Of a stretch of 64,000 nt of DNA, positions 34,409-46,245 are shown piece by piece. The stretch is from Telopea speciosissima (Eukaryota; Streptophyta; Magnoliopsida; Proteales; Proteaceae). Each line of letters begins with the position of its first letter. Position 1 is the stretch's first letter. Location of the stretch: assembly GCF_018873765.1 (NCBI RefSeq), contig NC_057916.1:26697501-26761500 (forward strand), written 5' to 3'. The notes under the pieces are model-generated. The model searched no databases and had not been told where the DNA came from. It was given only the letters and a program-made list of their open reading frames with translations. The translations under genes were made by a program, and so were the position numbers.

Positions 34409-36414
34409 GACCTAAACAAGAAAAGGAGAGCACTGCTACTTGATGAACTAAATACTAAGATCATAGGCTTTGTTTACAACTTTTATATAAAATAGAAGTG
34501 AAATTACCTGCCCCAACAACTGTGTGGATCTCATCAATGAAAAGAAATCTTCCCTTCAGATTCGGTCACTTCCTTGAGTACAGCTTTCAATCTATACTCA
34601 AATTGTCCCTGGAATGTTGCCCCAGCAATGAGCGCACCCATGTCAAGGGAAATCAACTGCAATAAGAAAGCATAGAGGTCATTGATCAGATTGAACCAGC
34701 AGAATTTGAGGTATTAAGAACTAAATACTCCCCAGATTAATTAATGCACACCTTACAATTCATCAAAGCTTGAGGCACATCACCTTGCACTATCCGCTGG
34801 GCAAGCCTGTTAAAAATATTAGCCAGATATAAACACCTTCAAAGGTTTCACCACTGTGTGGAATAAATAAGCCTACCGAGCTTGCTCAGTTCCCTTATCC
34901 ATGCAGAAACTGAGCAATTAAACCCTCATCAAGACTTGGAAAAGAAACACGCCAGAGCTAACTCTGTTTTTCATTTTCAGGCCAGGGGGTCTATACTTGG
35001 TTCAAGCCCATTTCATTTGAAAATGGATACAAATTTACATGGTTCTTGGGTTTGGATCAACTCAAATCACCAGCAGGCTGGGAGCCAAAAAAATGAGCTT
35101 GAAAATTTCTCAACAAGCTTCTTATAAACCAAGTGCTGGATCATAAGCCAAAACAGAGCTGAATCATATGTGTGGGGCCTCACTTTGTATAAAGCAACAC
35201 CATAAGCACTTACCCTTCAGCAATTGCAGTTTTTCCAACACCTGGCTCACCAATTAGTACCAGATTGTTCTTTGTTCTCCTTGACAGGATCTGTATGCAT
35301 CTTCGTATCTCATCATCCCTTCCTATAACTGGATCAAGCTTTCCCTCCTTTGCCATAGCCGTCAAATCTATTCCATATTTTTCTAAGGTTTCATATTTCC
35401 CCTCCGGATCTGTACCAGCCCTTTCATCAGACATCTAACCCAACAAACTCTACGTGCCATGGTAATGTATAAGTTTCCAAATGCATGCAATAATAAATAC
35501 AACATAAAGTTTCCTTAGGAAGATACAAGTAGGAAGATAAGCATAACAGTATGTGTTACACTCAATCATCCTTTCCAATACGGAAATAACTACTATAACA
35601 CAAAAATTCTTACACATCAACATCTACACTACTACAATCAAATCTATACTTGCATCATGATGGGAGAACAAAAGTTTCTCTCATGAATTATGTGTGCATC
35701 ATTCTTCCTCTTGTGGAACACATTCAAATGGGTCACATTAGTGAGCTCCTAATTGATAGTTTCACCAAGAAGATACCCTAGGCCAGAAGCCATTTAGCTG
35801 GATAAATCCAACCAAAGTGAACAACATGGAGGATGCAGGCAAGTAGAATGATTTTCCAACCATCTTATGAAAGTAAGAGATAGGATCTGAAAGATTGAAG
35901 CCATTGTCACCTTGGTCAATTACTGTTTGGCGTCCCCTTACGGACTGTATGGCAGAGGTTAAGGTCTCCTTAGAAATTTGAAAATCCTTGAATAATTGTT
36001 TCCCAAAGCACTGATCTTGTGTAAAAGCAAGTACTAAATGCACAACCGAAACAAAGGAATCCCCATACTCTTTCTTGTAATCCTTGGCTCGCTGAATCAG
36101 AGCTTCAAAGCCACGTCCTAACATAGAACCAGCTGGTTCACCAAGAACCTAATAGTTGTGGGACAATTATTCAAATAAGAATGATCTGGCATTTCCAGCT
36201 AACAATATGAAAAACTGAAAAAAAGTATCAAAAGAAAGGGAACAATGATATTTGCAAAACATAAGAAAAGATTGGAGGGGGGAGGGGGATCAAGCATATC
36301 CTACAGATGCAAAGAACAGCATTTATAATTGATGTTACCGGACACAGAAAACCATAAATAAAGAACATGACAGAGGATGATGTTTCACAGAGAATTAAAT
36401 AGGATGAATGAAGT

Positions 36415-36925
36415 GGAGAGGTGCATCCGGAGTGTTTTGTGAACGACGTATTCCTTTTAAACAAAGGAAACTTTATAGGACAATCATACGACCGGCTATG
36501 ATATATGGTGCGGAATGTTAGGTAGTTAAGAAGCATCATATAGATAAACTCAATGTAGTGGAGATGAGAATGTTGAGATGGATGAGTGGCAAAACTAGGA
36601 AGGATAAAGTAAGGAATGATCATATTACAACTGATTTGGGAATAGCTCCAAAACATGATAAACTATGAGAAGGTCGTTTGAGGTTGGCATAGCCATGTTC
36701 AACGGAGGCCTTTGGATGCTCCAATACGGAGGAGCAATTTGATTCAGATTGAAGGAACTAAAAGAGCTAAAAGCAGACCTAAAATGACCTTAGGAGAAGT
36801 GGTGAGGAAAGACATGCATAGCTTAGGCCTTGTAACAAGTATGACATCGAATAGAGCTAATTGGAGGGAAAGGATCCATGTAGCTGACCCATTTAGTTGG
36901 GATAAGCCTGAGTTGTTGTTGTGTT
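36415..36925 (+). mobile_element. RTE-type LINE 3' fragment
   Basis: Translation gives IIRPAMIYGAEC, then VVEMRMLRWMSGKTRKDKVRN, VQRRPLDAPIRR and HVADPF, the well-known end of plant RTE-clade reverse transcriptases. It stops just before a GTTGTTGTTG tail, the usual RTE 3' terminus. In-frame stops and the lack of everything upstream show it is a dead 5'-truncated copy. It lies antisense in a ClpB3 intron. Confidence 0.8.
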
Positions 36926-38355
36926 ACCGAATACAGCAAAGGATATATTGATGCCGAAAAGATTTCATGTCATGCATTCTCATTGGGTTACATGAAGTTT
37001 CTGACAGGTAAGGTTCATCCAGGGAAGAGAGGTTATAATGATACAAGTGATATCCAATATTCCAATTGAGACTATTGGTAATGATATAACCATGTCTTCA
37101 ATGTAATTCTTTCTAGAGAATCTAGCTCCATTTTTTCTATCACAAGGAGTGTTAAAGAACTGATAGAAGGAACATCCAACCAACCAGGTTCATGGTAAAC
37201 CGTGATTAGTGTAGGTTAAATTGTCCTATAGAGACCTCAGGTACCTCACCCCAAAAAATTAAAACTAAAAAAGAGAACCCTTAAAATATGACAACTTCCT
37301 ACTAGAAAGGCAATTCAGAATCCACAACCAGCATCATAGCCATTAGACAGAGTATTTCACAGGCAATAAGAAAATGTATCCTATGAATGGTTCGGAATTC
37401 CAGAAACATCCAATGTTACCTTTGGTTGCCCTTGAATGAACTTGTCAGTAGCTTCTAGAAGGTGGGAATTATCTACTCCTGCCTCGGAGAAGATGCAACG
37501 GGCAAGCCCATTTTTCTGCTCCAATAGAGCCTTCATCAAATGTCCTGTCTCTACTATCTGATGCTTGTTCTCCTTTGCCTTCTCTGGGGAAGAAGCAATG
37601 GCTTGCCAAGCCATCTCTGTAAAATCTTGTTGAGTAATCTGGCATAATATTAGAAATGGGAATCAGGAGGAGGTGAACCCATCAAATTCATCTAAATCAT
37701 GCATTAGTTCTAAGAGCAAAACAAAAACAAGACTGTGAATAATAGAAATTTGAAAAAGCATGTCAAAGCAACATAACCACTGACCACCACACAGTAAAAT
37801 GAATGGGGAGCATAATTATGTTAAGAAACCACTGTATAAGTTGCACACACTATCAAAGTTTATCCAAATATATTTTTTTGGGTAATTAAGTTTATCCAAA
37901 TATTAATCAATAAGAGGGAAAACAAAAAGATGTACAGATTTTTTTTAATGAAAACCGAAAGACGAAACTCAATAACTTTCCAGATCTTAACGAAAATTTA
38001 ATCCAGAATAATGTACATAACATTCACTTAATCTGAAAACGAAGTCGAGAAAACGAATTCTTATCATTTCATTCTCCTTAATCAGGTGACATCCATGCTC
38101 CAGAAAAGGGAAAAGAGCTTGTACTAATCCCATAGCCCAGTTTGTTTCCGATGATGCTCTTTCTCCTCCAGGTCTTGCCTTTATTGCTGCTCTCTCTACT
38201 GCTTCTATTCCCAAGAATGTTACGGATGCTATGTCTGACCCAAAGTGGAGACAAGCTATGACTGAGGAGATGATGTCACTTGAGAAGAATGGTACTTGGC
38301 AATTAGTGGATCTTCCCAGGGGACGTGTCCCAGTTGGATGCAGAAGGTTCTACAC

Positions 38356-41300
38356 TGTTAAACCCATGCCCAAAACCCGGTTTAAATATCCGGTCTAAGC
38401 TATCGGTCTGGTTTGAATCTCATGTGTAGGAGGGAGAGCATATTATGCTCGTGGACTGTGGGCCATGATACTCAAGCCATCCCACAAGATTGTCGATCGT
38501 AACTCGGGAGAGGTCGTTGAGGATAGGTTCATCGACAAAGACAGGGGGAAATTCGTCTACGAAGGTGCATTCTTAGAATTTCCTCATTCTGAGGATTTGC
38601 AAGGCCCGCTCCTGAAGCACCCGTATCCACTTAGCGATGACTAGGAGTAAGTCATTGCCCAAATAATTCATGCCTATGCATGACCATTAATAAGTATAAG
38701 TACTAGAATGGGCTTGGGCTTAGGACCTTAGCACCCTTCTAATTTGAACTAGAACTTGAGTTATGGGCCTAGTAGAATAAGAGGCCCAATAACTTAAAAT
38801 GGGACTTAGGATTGTGCTTAACCCAAACATGTCCTATCTAATGGACCTAGAGACTTAGGTCTACCCAAACAATCCCTAAGGACTAAAGCAACTTAACCTA
38901 ATACCCCATCTCCCCCTCTCATTTAGTAAACACAAAGAAAAGAGGAATAGAGAGAAATCATGGAAGCAAGAGGAAGAAGAAGAAACAAGAAGAAGCGGAA
39001 GAGAAGGAGGAGGTGTGGACCTTGAGCTTGAACTCAAAGCTAGCTCTCCTACTTGGTGAGTGTGATCTCTCTCTCTCCCCCTCTCCCATTTTACCTATTT
39101 CTAAACCTAGGGTTTGGATTGTGAGCATGCTATAAATGCTTCACCTACCTACTTGGAAGGCCATTAATGGCTGACCTTAATACCTTGCTTGTGAAGGTAC
39201 CTAACCCAACCTTGAACCCCTTTTCCCCTCTTCATTAATGGTCTCATGTTGAGGTCTTATTTTCATTTCATAGGGTTCACTAACCTCTATGGAAAACCAT
39301 AAATTTGAGGCTTAAATGTTGTTAAATGATGTTGGGTTAGAACCTTACAAACCCCAATGTCCATCCTCCATGAGTTCCCTCATATGTATCTTAATGAAGG
39401 AAACCCATTTAATCATTGGGTTTATGAACCCATCTTGTGAGTGTGCTTTAGCATGTTGAATGGTGTGATACTCATGACCAAGGAGGTCCTAAAGAACCCT
39501 AGATATACCCCTTTTGGACCCAAATCCATGGACACCCAAAACCAATTTCGGATTGGTGTTAACAAAGAACAAGAATAGGGGATAGCAGATGCATCGCTGT
39601 GGAAACCAGGTTTCATGCCATCGCCACCGCTTAGGATAGGCGAGTGATACGCAGAAACTCATGTCGGTGCCAGGCTTGCTATTCATGCCTCGTGGAATCG
39701 TGTCCCCTTATATGACCTCTTTTGGGACTTCACCTCTTATGGTCCTAAGCACTAACCTAACCACACGTCGTACACCCTCTTTAGATTGACTCACCCAGCT
39801 CGAAGGCGTATTAGTACGTGGAACGGAGAACTTGATATTGATCGTCAATTTGAAAGACTCTTTATTGAAAGCTAATTCGAGGATCAAGGTGAGTGAGTTA
39901 AGCAATCATCTTAATTTAAGGGTCATGTTTTGTGGATGTCATTCATGCATGTTTGCTATATTATATGATTGTCGTTAAGATATAGGATGATATATGTATA
40001 TAGATGTGGATAGAACTTTACATTCTTGTCTTGCGATATTATTATTACTTATGGCACTGTGGTGTGTGCGAGATTGGATTTGGTTATGGGATCTGGGTGC
40101 CGGTTGGTGCTGGACCTGGGACTCCCATACAATGGATTGAACTCATGGCATGTAGAGTTAGGTTTTGGAAACGGGATCCAAGTGTCGGTGGGTGCTGGGC
40201 TTGGGATTGCTCTACTGATAACTGCATTAGAGTTGTCTATTGCATTAGGTGGAAACGGGGTGGTGACCAGCCGGCCGCCTTCGGTAATCACATCCCGTAC
40301 TTATATATGTAAGTATAGGCTAGAGGGACGAGAGGATAACCGGCCGACCGTATTTCAGTATCTATGAACTTGGCCTCTGGCCTATGCTTTTGCGTACCGT
40401 ACTCATACAATAGATGAATGCTGGTTAGGACAATGTACCCCAGTACTATGACCCTTACCGACAGGGGTTTAGGTGTCGATCAAATCCGTGAGTCCCGATT
40501 GTTATTCGGGGTACAACTCACCGAGGAAGTTCGTGCGCCGACCGTATTTCGGGCCGAATGCCAGGACGAGGTTTGACTCGGGGGTTTGCATATATCTCTT
40601 GGTGGAGACCGGTACAGCAGGCTTCCAGCGCAACTCGGGTTTGTCATCACCGGTATACCATCCGTTAATGGTATCGACAACGAGGATGCTACCTAGGGTG
40701 TTACTATAGTACTAAACCTGACTTAGTTGTGTTGTTTGGTAGATAATAACAAAACATACATCATCATTCATTCATGTAGCATGATTGTAAATTGTATGTG
40801 ATGTACGGTCTACCTCGGTGGTATGGGACACCTTGGTATCCATCCATCATGTATAATTTGCAGTCAACTCCATTCATTACTATTTATGTATGCTTGTGTG
40901 GTTTAACCACTCATTGGGCTCAGTGGAGCTCACTCCTCGAGGAAACATATGTTTAGATGATGTAGGTACATTCGAGCAGGGCGACGCGGAGTATGAGACT
41001 CCCGGTGCCAGTTATGAAGATTGGTGGACTTCGAAGATCGTGGAGCATGGTCCGGGGTGTTACTACGAATTGTGCTCCTCGGTGGAGCAGCGATTCATGG
41101 CCGGTGGTCATCTTTTGATACACTTTGATAGCTACCTTTTGATTCAAATGTGTATTCTTTTTTATTCCTTACATGATAGATGTATTATTTATACATTAGG
41201 TAATACATAGGTCCTAATTGGAATGAATTGTACTTGATGGGGTAAACTTGGATCCAATATTATATTTGCTATCACATAGCTTCTGTCAACTCTGATATTA

Positions 41301-41444
41301 TTAATGTTATTTCTTTCTTGATCTATTATTATCGTGTGTATGAGATCGTCCTGTATACTGCATCAGTGATCCTGGTATACAGCAGAGCATATTTATATGC
41401 TCTGGTTATGTAACCTGACGGTTCAAGAAATGGGGGCGTAACAT
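38356..41444 (-). mobile_element. 3.1-kb solo-LTR-like insertion (Ty3-type, possibly Tekay/Del)
   Basis: The copia reading frame is interrupted exactly between two copies of TACAC (38351-38355 and 41445-41449). The insert begins TGTTAAACCC and ends GGGGGCGTAACA, so it is TG...CA with a 5-bp duplication. On the minus strand it opens TGTTACGCCCCC, which resembles the start of long plant chromovirus LTRs. At 3089 bp with no internal genes, primer site or second LTR, a solo LTR left by recombination fits best. The lineage is my inference. It contains several uncharacterised open frames, none convincing. Confidence 0.65.
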
Positions 41445-42365
41445 ACACAATGAAGTATAATCAGATGGTACTGTTGAGAGATATAAAGCAAGGTTGGTGG
41501 CCAAAGAGTATAGTCAAGTCTATGGAATTAACAATCAGGAGACATTTGCTCATGTGGCTAAGCACAACTCTATAAGAGTTCTTTTATCATTGGCTGCCAA
41601 TAAAGTTGGCCATTATATCAGTTAGATGTGAAGAATGCCGTTCTTCATGGCGACTTAGAAGAGGAAGTGTACATACAAACCCTACCAGGCTTCAAAATAC
41701 CTTCAATTGAAGGGAAAGTGTATCTCCTCAAGAAGGCACTGTATTGCATCAAACAGTCACCAAAGGCATGGTTTGAGCACTTCCGGAAGGCTATTCTGAA
41801 GAATGGATATTCCCAGAGCCAAGCTAACTATACTCTATTTACCAAGCGGGCTAATGGTACCATTACAGCCCTCATTGTCTATGTTGATGATATTGTGGTC
41901 ATTAGAGATGATATAACTGAGATAGACAAGCTGAAAATCTACCTGGCTCAACAGTTTGAAATCAAAGATTCGGGTCCCTTAAAATACTTCTTAGGAATTG
42001 AAGTATCAAGGACCAACAGAGGAATCAACATATGTCAACGAAAGTTTTTTCTTGATTTGTTGACAAAGACAGGGATGCTAGGCTGCAAACCAGCAAATTC
42101 TCCTATTGAGCAGAATCATAAACTAGGAGAAGATTGTGGTCCTTCTCTTGTTGATGCAGGAAAGTACTAAAGGCTAGTGAAGAAGCTTATCTATCTCTCT
42201 ATGACACATCTAGATATCTCATATGCAGTGGGAGTGGTGAGTCAATTCATGCATGCCCCTAAGAGTGGCCACTTGGATGCTGTGTATCGCATTCTCAGAT
42301 ATTTGAAGTCTTCTCCAAGGAAAGAATTGTTGTATGCACAACACAATCACTTGAGAGTGGAAGGT

Positions 42366-42897
42366 TTCTACTGCGAGACAGGAATCGAGAAGAGGATTGA
42401 AGGAGATAGAAGGAGAAACCAGAGGGGGAGGGGAGAAACCACACAGAAGAAAGGGGGAGAAGGAGACGCAGCAGAAGGGGGGTGCACACACTCTCACTTT
42501 TCTTTAATTCATTCTTGCATAACAAATACCGTGGATTACAGCCTTATTTAAAGAAAATAAAATCCTTACTATATGGAAACTTACTAACCAAGAAACCGGA
42601 AACACAATTTTATCTCCCTACTCAAAATAAAAGATAACTACTAAAATAGATCCTAACGCTAAGACTTGATTTGCACAAAAGAAAACAAAAAATCCAAATT
42701 GTCCTGTGGGTCCCACATACAACTGTAGAAGCAATTTAAATCCGGAGGATCTTTCGCAATCCATAGGAAAATAAGGCTGATCGAATGCATCTCCGAGGGA
42801 CTGGTCCATCTCGGTCGAGATTGCTAAGAGGGTCAACTCGGTTCAGCACTTGTCCTGCATCAGTTTCACTAATGCCGATTAGGCGGGGTCCATTACA
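42366..42897 (-). mobile_element. 0.5-kb insertion in copia RNase H, probably a solo LTR
   Basis: The copia frame is intact up to HNHLRVEG and returns at RSTSDYC before NLITW. In between are about 530 bp beginning TGCGAGACAGG and ending GTCCATTACA, with a purine-rich tract and, on the minus strand, a TAAATAAGG TATA-like motif. The layout resembles the LTRs at 27825 and 30478 but the sequence differs. No matching target duplication was visible, and some copia codons are missing. Confidence 0.45.
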
Positions 42898-43336
42898 GAC
42901 AAGAGATCTACCTCCGACTATTGTATGAGAGGTAATTTGATTACATGGAGAAGAAAAAAACAACATGTTATAGCCAGATCCAATGCAGAGGCAGAATTTA
43001 GAGCTATGGCTCATGGAGTGTGTGAGCTCATATGGTTGAAAAGACTTGTTCAGGAACTGGGATTTGACACTGAAGGCCCTATGAGACTCTATTGTGATAA
43101 CAAGGCAACCATCAGTATTGTTCACAATCCAATGCAACATGACAGGACCAAACACATTAAAGTAGATCGACACTTTATCAAGGAGAAGATAGAGTCACGC
43201 TACATTTGTACTCCTTTTGTGAAGACTGGTGATCAACTGGCGGATATCTTCACCAAGGCTCTTACCTCTATTCAGTTTGGTACTCTCCTATGCAAACTGG
43301 GAATGCATGACATTTATTCTCCAGCTTGAGGGGGAG

Positions 43337-43518
43337 TGTTAGAGTTGATATAAGTTATGTGATAAGGGTAGTTTGGGAACTAGCTTTTTGTCTAGTTGCC
43401 CTATTTTGTATTTTGTATTTTTTACTTTTCTTATCTTTTACCTCCTTAGGGAGGTGTATGTAATATCCTTATTTCTATTAATGAAGTAATATAGGTGTGG
43501 AGAGTGCCCACTCTAACA
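43337..43518 (+). repeat. Copia 3' LTR
   Basis: Starts TGTTAGAGTTG directly after the purine tract and ends CACTCTAACA. At 182 bp it is at the short end for plant copia LTRs. Confidence 0.8.
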
Positions 43519-44060
43519 CAACTTATTCACAACCGAAATATCTCTCTCCATTCTCTTCTTCCTCTCTTCCTCTCTTCCTCATCTCTTTCTCCTTCAACTT
43601 CTCCTTCTCTTACTTACATCTCAAGATGTGGATCCAAAGAGAACTCTTGGTAGGTCTTCTTTCCTTTACTCTTCAAGCCTTCACCTTTTTTGTACTGAAT
43701 GTGGTAATCTTTCTCATCATCCTTCTCATTACCATTCTCATTACCAGAACCATTTTCATTTTCAACAACCAATTTTGTTTCAACACCTGATTGATCATTC
43801 AGTTTAACCACATCCACAGTCCTGTGTTTGCCAATGTCAAGCATAAAAGGAGAGATAGATAGAGGAGAATGAAGGAAATCAGCAGCCTGTTCACTTGCAA
43901 CAGGTGAACTTACATGTGAGAGCCAATCACATTTTAATTTTGTTTCCATAAAAACCCCTCCTCTTGTAAATGGCAAAAATAGGACAGGTAGTTGGCTCTC
44001 ACATGTACCTTCACCTGTTGGTATGTGCAGAGGAACCGAACTCGTATTTTAATGAAGCTA
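43519..44060. other. Spacer between the copia element and HSP70 copy 1
   Basis: A minus-strand open frame (43976-43614, 120 residues, with an acidic asparagine-rich middle: NENGSGNENGNEKDDEKD) is present but matches nothing I recognise. It lacks gene signals. A short direct repeat, AGTTGGCTCTCACATG / TTACATGTGAGAGCCA, lies in inverted form at about 43910-43925 and 43990-44006. Confidence 0.3.
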
Positions 44061-44078
44061 AAAAAGAACATGGACAGC

Positions 44079-46245
44079 TTAATCAACCTCCTCGATTTTC
44101 AGACCACCACCGATACCACTAACTGAAGGACCATCGTCATCCATGGCACCATCCGCGTCTGGACCAGCACCCTGGTACATCTTGGCGATTATGGGGTTGC
44201 AGATGCTTTCCAGCTCCTTCATTTTGTCGTCGAACTCATCTGCTTCCGCTAGCTGATTCGCGTCCAGCCACTGGATGGCCTGCTCAATTGCATCTTCAAA
44301 TTTCTTCTTTTCGGCTGTAGATAGCTTGGCACCTATCTTCTCATCTTTCAGTGTGTTCCTCATGTTGTAAGCATAGTTCTCCAAAGCATTCATTGATTCA
44401 ACCTTCTTCTTGTGCTCCTCATCCTCAGACTTGTACTTCTCTGCTTCCTTAATCATCTTCTCAATCTCCCTCTTCGACAACCTGCCCTTGTCGTTTGTGA
44501 TGGTAATCTTGTTCTTCTGTCCGATGGTTTTGTCTTCTGCGGAGACGTTCAGAATACCATTCGCGTCGATATCGAAGCACACTGTAATTTGGGGAACACC
44601 CCTGGGGGCCGGTGGGATGCCAGATAGCTTGAACTGTCCAAGCAGATTGTTGTCCCTGGTTCTGGTTCTCTCACCCTCATAGACCAGAATCAACACACCA
44701 GGTTGGTTGTCGGAGTACGTGGAGAACACCTTCTCCTTCTTGATAGGGATAGTAGTGTTCCTTGGAATCAAGACATTCATGGCCCCTCCTGCGGTTTCCA
44801 AACCAAGGGAGAGAGGTGTAACCTCCAAGAGAAGAAGGTCCTCCACTTTCTCGTTGCCCTGATGATCACCACTCAGAATAGCAGCTTGAACAGCAGCTCC
44901 ATAAGCCACAGCTTCATCAGGGTTAATACACTTGTAGAGTTCCTTTCCATAGAAGAAGTCTTGCAATAGCTGTTGCACCTTGGGAATCCTGGTCGACCCA
45001 CCAACAAGCACGACATCATGAACAGTGATTTTATCCATCTTGGCATCCCTTAGACACTTCTCCACAGGCTCCATACACTTCTTGAAGAGATCCATATTGA
45101 GCTCCTCGAACCTAGCACGGGTAATGGTGGAGTCGAAATCAATTCCCTCGTACAAAGAATCTATCTCAATGGTGGTTTGAGCAATGGATGAGAGTGTTCT
45201 CTTTGCCCTTTCACATGATGTCCTCAGCCTCCTGAGAGCCCTGGGGTTGCCGGTAATATCTTTCTTGTGCTTCATCTTGAACTCCTGAACAAAGTGATTC
45301 ACCATTCTATTATCAAAGTCTGCCCCTCCAAGATGGGTGTCCCCAGCTGTAGCGTCCACTTTGAAGATACCCTCTTCGATGGTGAGGAGGGAGACATCGA
45401 AAGTGCCGCCACCAAGATCAAAGATGAGTACGTTCTTCTCACCCACGCTAGAAGCCTTCTTGTCAAGACCATACGCAATAGCAGCGGCACTAGGTTCGCT
45501 AATGATTCGCAAGACATTGAGACCAGCAATAACTCCAGCATCCTTGGTAGCCTGACGCTGGGAGTAATTGAAGTAGGCAGGAACAGTAACAACGGCATTC
45601 TTTATTGTGGAACCGAGGTATGCCTCTGCAATCTCACGCATCTTAATCAAAACCATGGATGAGATTTCCTCCGCGGAAAATTGTTTCTCTTCACCCTTGT
45701 AATTGACCACTATCATAGGCTTGTCACCAGGTCCAGGAATAACCTGAAAGGCCAAAGCTTGATATCACTCTGAACTGACGAGTCACTGACCTTCTACCAA
45801 TCAAACGCTTTGCATCTGGAGAAAAAATAGACTACATTAGTGCCATGCATCATCAAATCTTCAAATACATGTATGAAACAGAAGATACACATGAGATTTC
45901 AAAACCTAGAAGCAAATCACGCGACCACCATATCTAATGCCATGGATTTTAAAAAGCTACAATTTAATAATTTTCTAAGCAAGTGATTCAAGGGATTTCT
46001 CAAAATTAAAATCGGAAGCAATATTACTCACCGAAGATGGTATTGATAGGGTTCATTGCGACCTCGTTCTTGGCCGCATCTCCGATCAAACGCTCAGTGT
46101 CAGTGAAGGCAACATAAGAGGGAGTAGTACGGTTTCCCTGATCGTTGGCTATAACCTCAACACGATCGTGTTGCCACACTCCGACACACGAGTATGTAGT
46201 ACCGAGATCAATTCCGATAGCCGGGCCCTCACCCTTGCCGGACAT
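44079..46245 (-). pseudogene. HSP70 copy 1, frameshifted cytosolic Hsc70 duplicate
   Basis: Exon 1 (46245-46032) opens [20 protein letters not shown], and exon 2 (45815-44079) ends in EEVD, the cytosolic signature that binds TPR co-chaperones. Compared with the copy at 51543-53665, one base is missing near 45789 and another near 45745, both at the start of exon 2, so the N-terminal ATPase part cannot be joined in frame to the remaining 555 residues. Conserved positions are also altered: NEPTAAA reads SEPSAAA, YFNDSQ reads YFNYSQ, and GGEDFD reads GGADFD. The long open remainder suggests recent decay. The promoter-proximal sequence has diverged from the other copy and no heat-shock element or TATA box is evident. 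Confidence 0.85.

Larger units (their letters stand above)
27298..37638 (-). pseudogene. CLPB3: Plastid ClpB3 (Hsp100) relic: frameshifted and missing its first exon
   Basis: Nine exons can be read on the minus strand: 37638-37420, 36148-35911, 35409-35214, 34806-34752, 34656-34508, 34188-33880, 32819-32554, 32148-31223 and 27606-27298. They cover the Clp-N repeat, AAA-1 ([13 protein letters not shown]alker A, ALERRF), the middle coiled coil, AAA-2 ([19 protein letters not shown]) and the C-terminal domain. The order and wording match plastid ClpB3 rather than mitochondrial or cytosolic ClpB. An intact ClpB3 disaggregates stromal proteins. Damage: a frameshift before the AAA-1 Walker B in exon 34656-34508; the pore loop KYRGEFEDR reads TFQGQFEYR; one base is lost near 31563 just before [14 protein letters not shown] reads SLGCTV. 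The transit-peptide exon was not found, and a copia fragment lies upstream. The stop codon comes from a MITE. Confidence 0.85.
38100..43518 (+). mobile_element. 5'-truncated Ty1/copia element, split by two later insertions
   Basis: The pol reading begins near 38110 (DDALSPPG; SDPKWRQAMTEE; NGTWQLVDLP). It is interrupted at 38356-41444, resumes through the reverse transcriptase (LYCIKQSPKAWFEHF, IVYVDDIVV, LKYFLGIEVS), is broken again at about 42366-42897, and finishes with the RNase H and C-terminus (NLITWRRKKQ, HDRTKHIKVDRHFI, QLADIFTKAL). A polypurine tract TTGAGGGGGAG and a 182-bp LTR (43337-43518) end it. One-base losses, an in-frame stop after AANKVGHYIS and a YVDD-region change (VIRDD) mark it as inactive. 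The 5' LTR, gag and integrase are absent. Confidence 0.85.

Noticed and set aside
37987..38214. Minus-strand frame upstream of the ClpB3 exons as its missing first exon
   Set aside because: Its residues do not resemble a transit peptide, and the same DNA reads clearly as copia pol on the plus strand.
40004..41210. Several 80-113 residue frames in the 3.1-kb insert
   Set aside because: They overlap in different frames, lack family features and lie inside LTR-like sequence.
45267..45662. 131-residue plus-strand frame opposite HSP70 copy 1 (and its twin at 52725-53120)
   Set aside because: Long antisense frames are a known by-product of HSP70 codon usage; the minus strand carries the real signatures.
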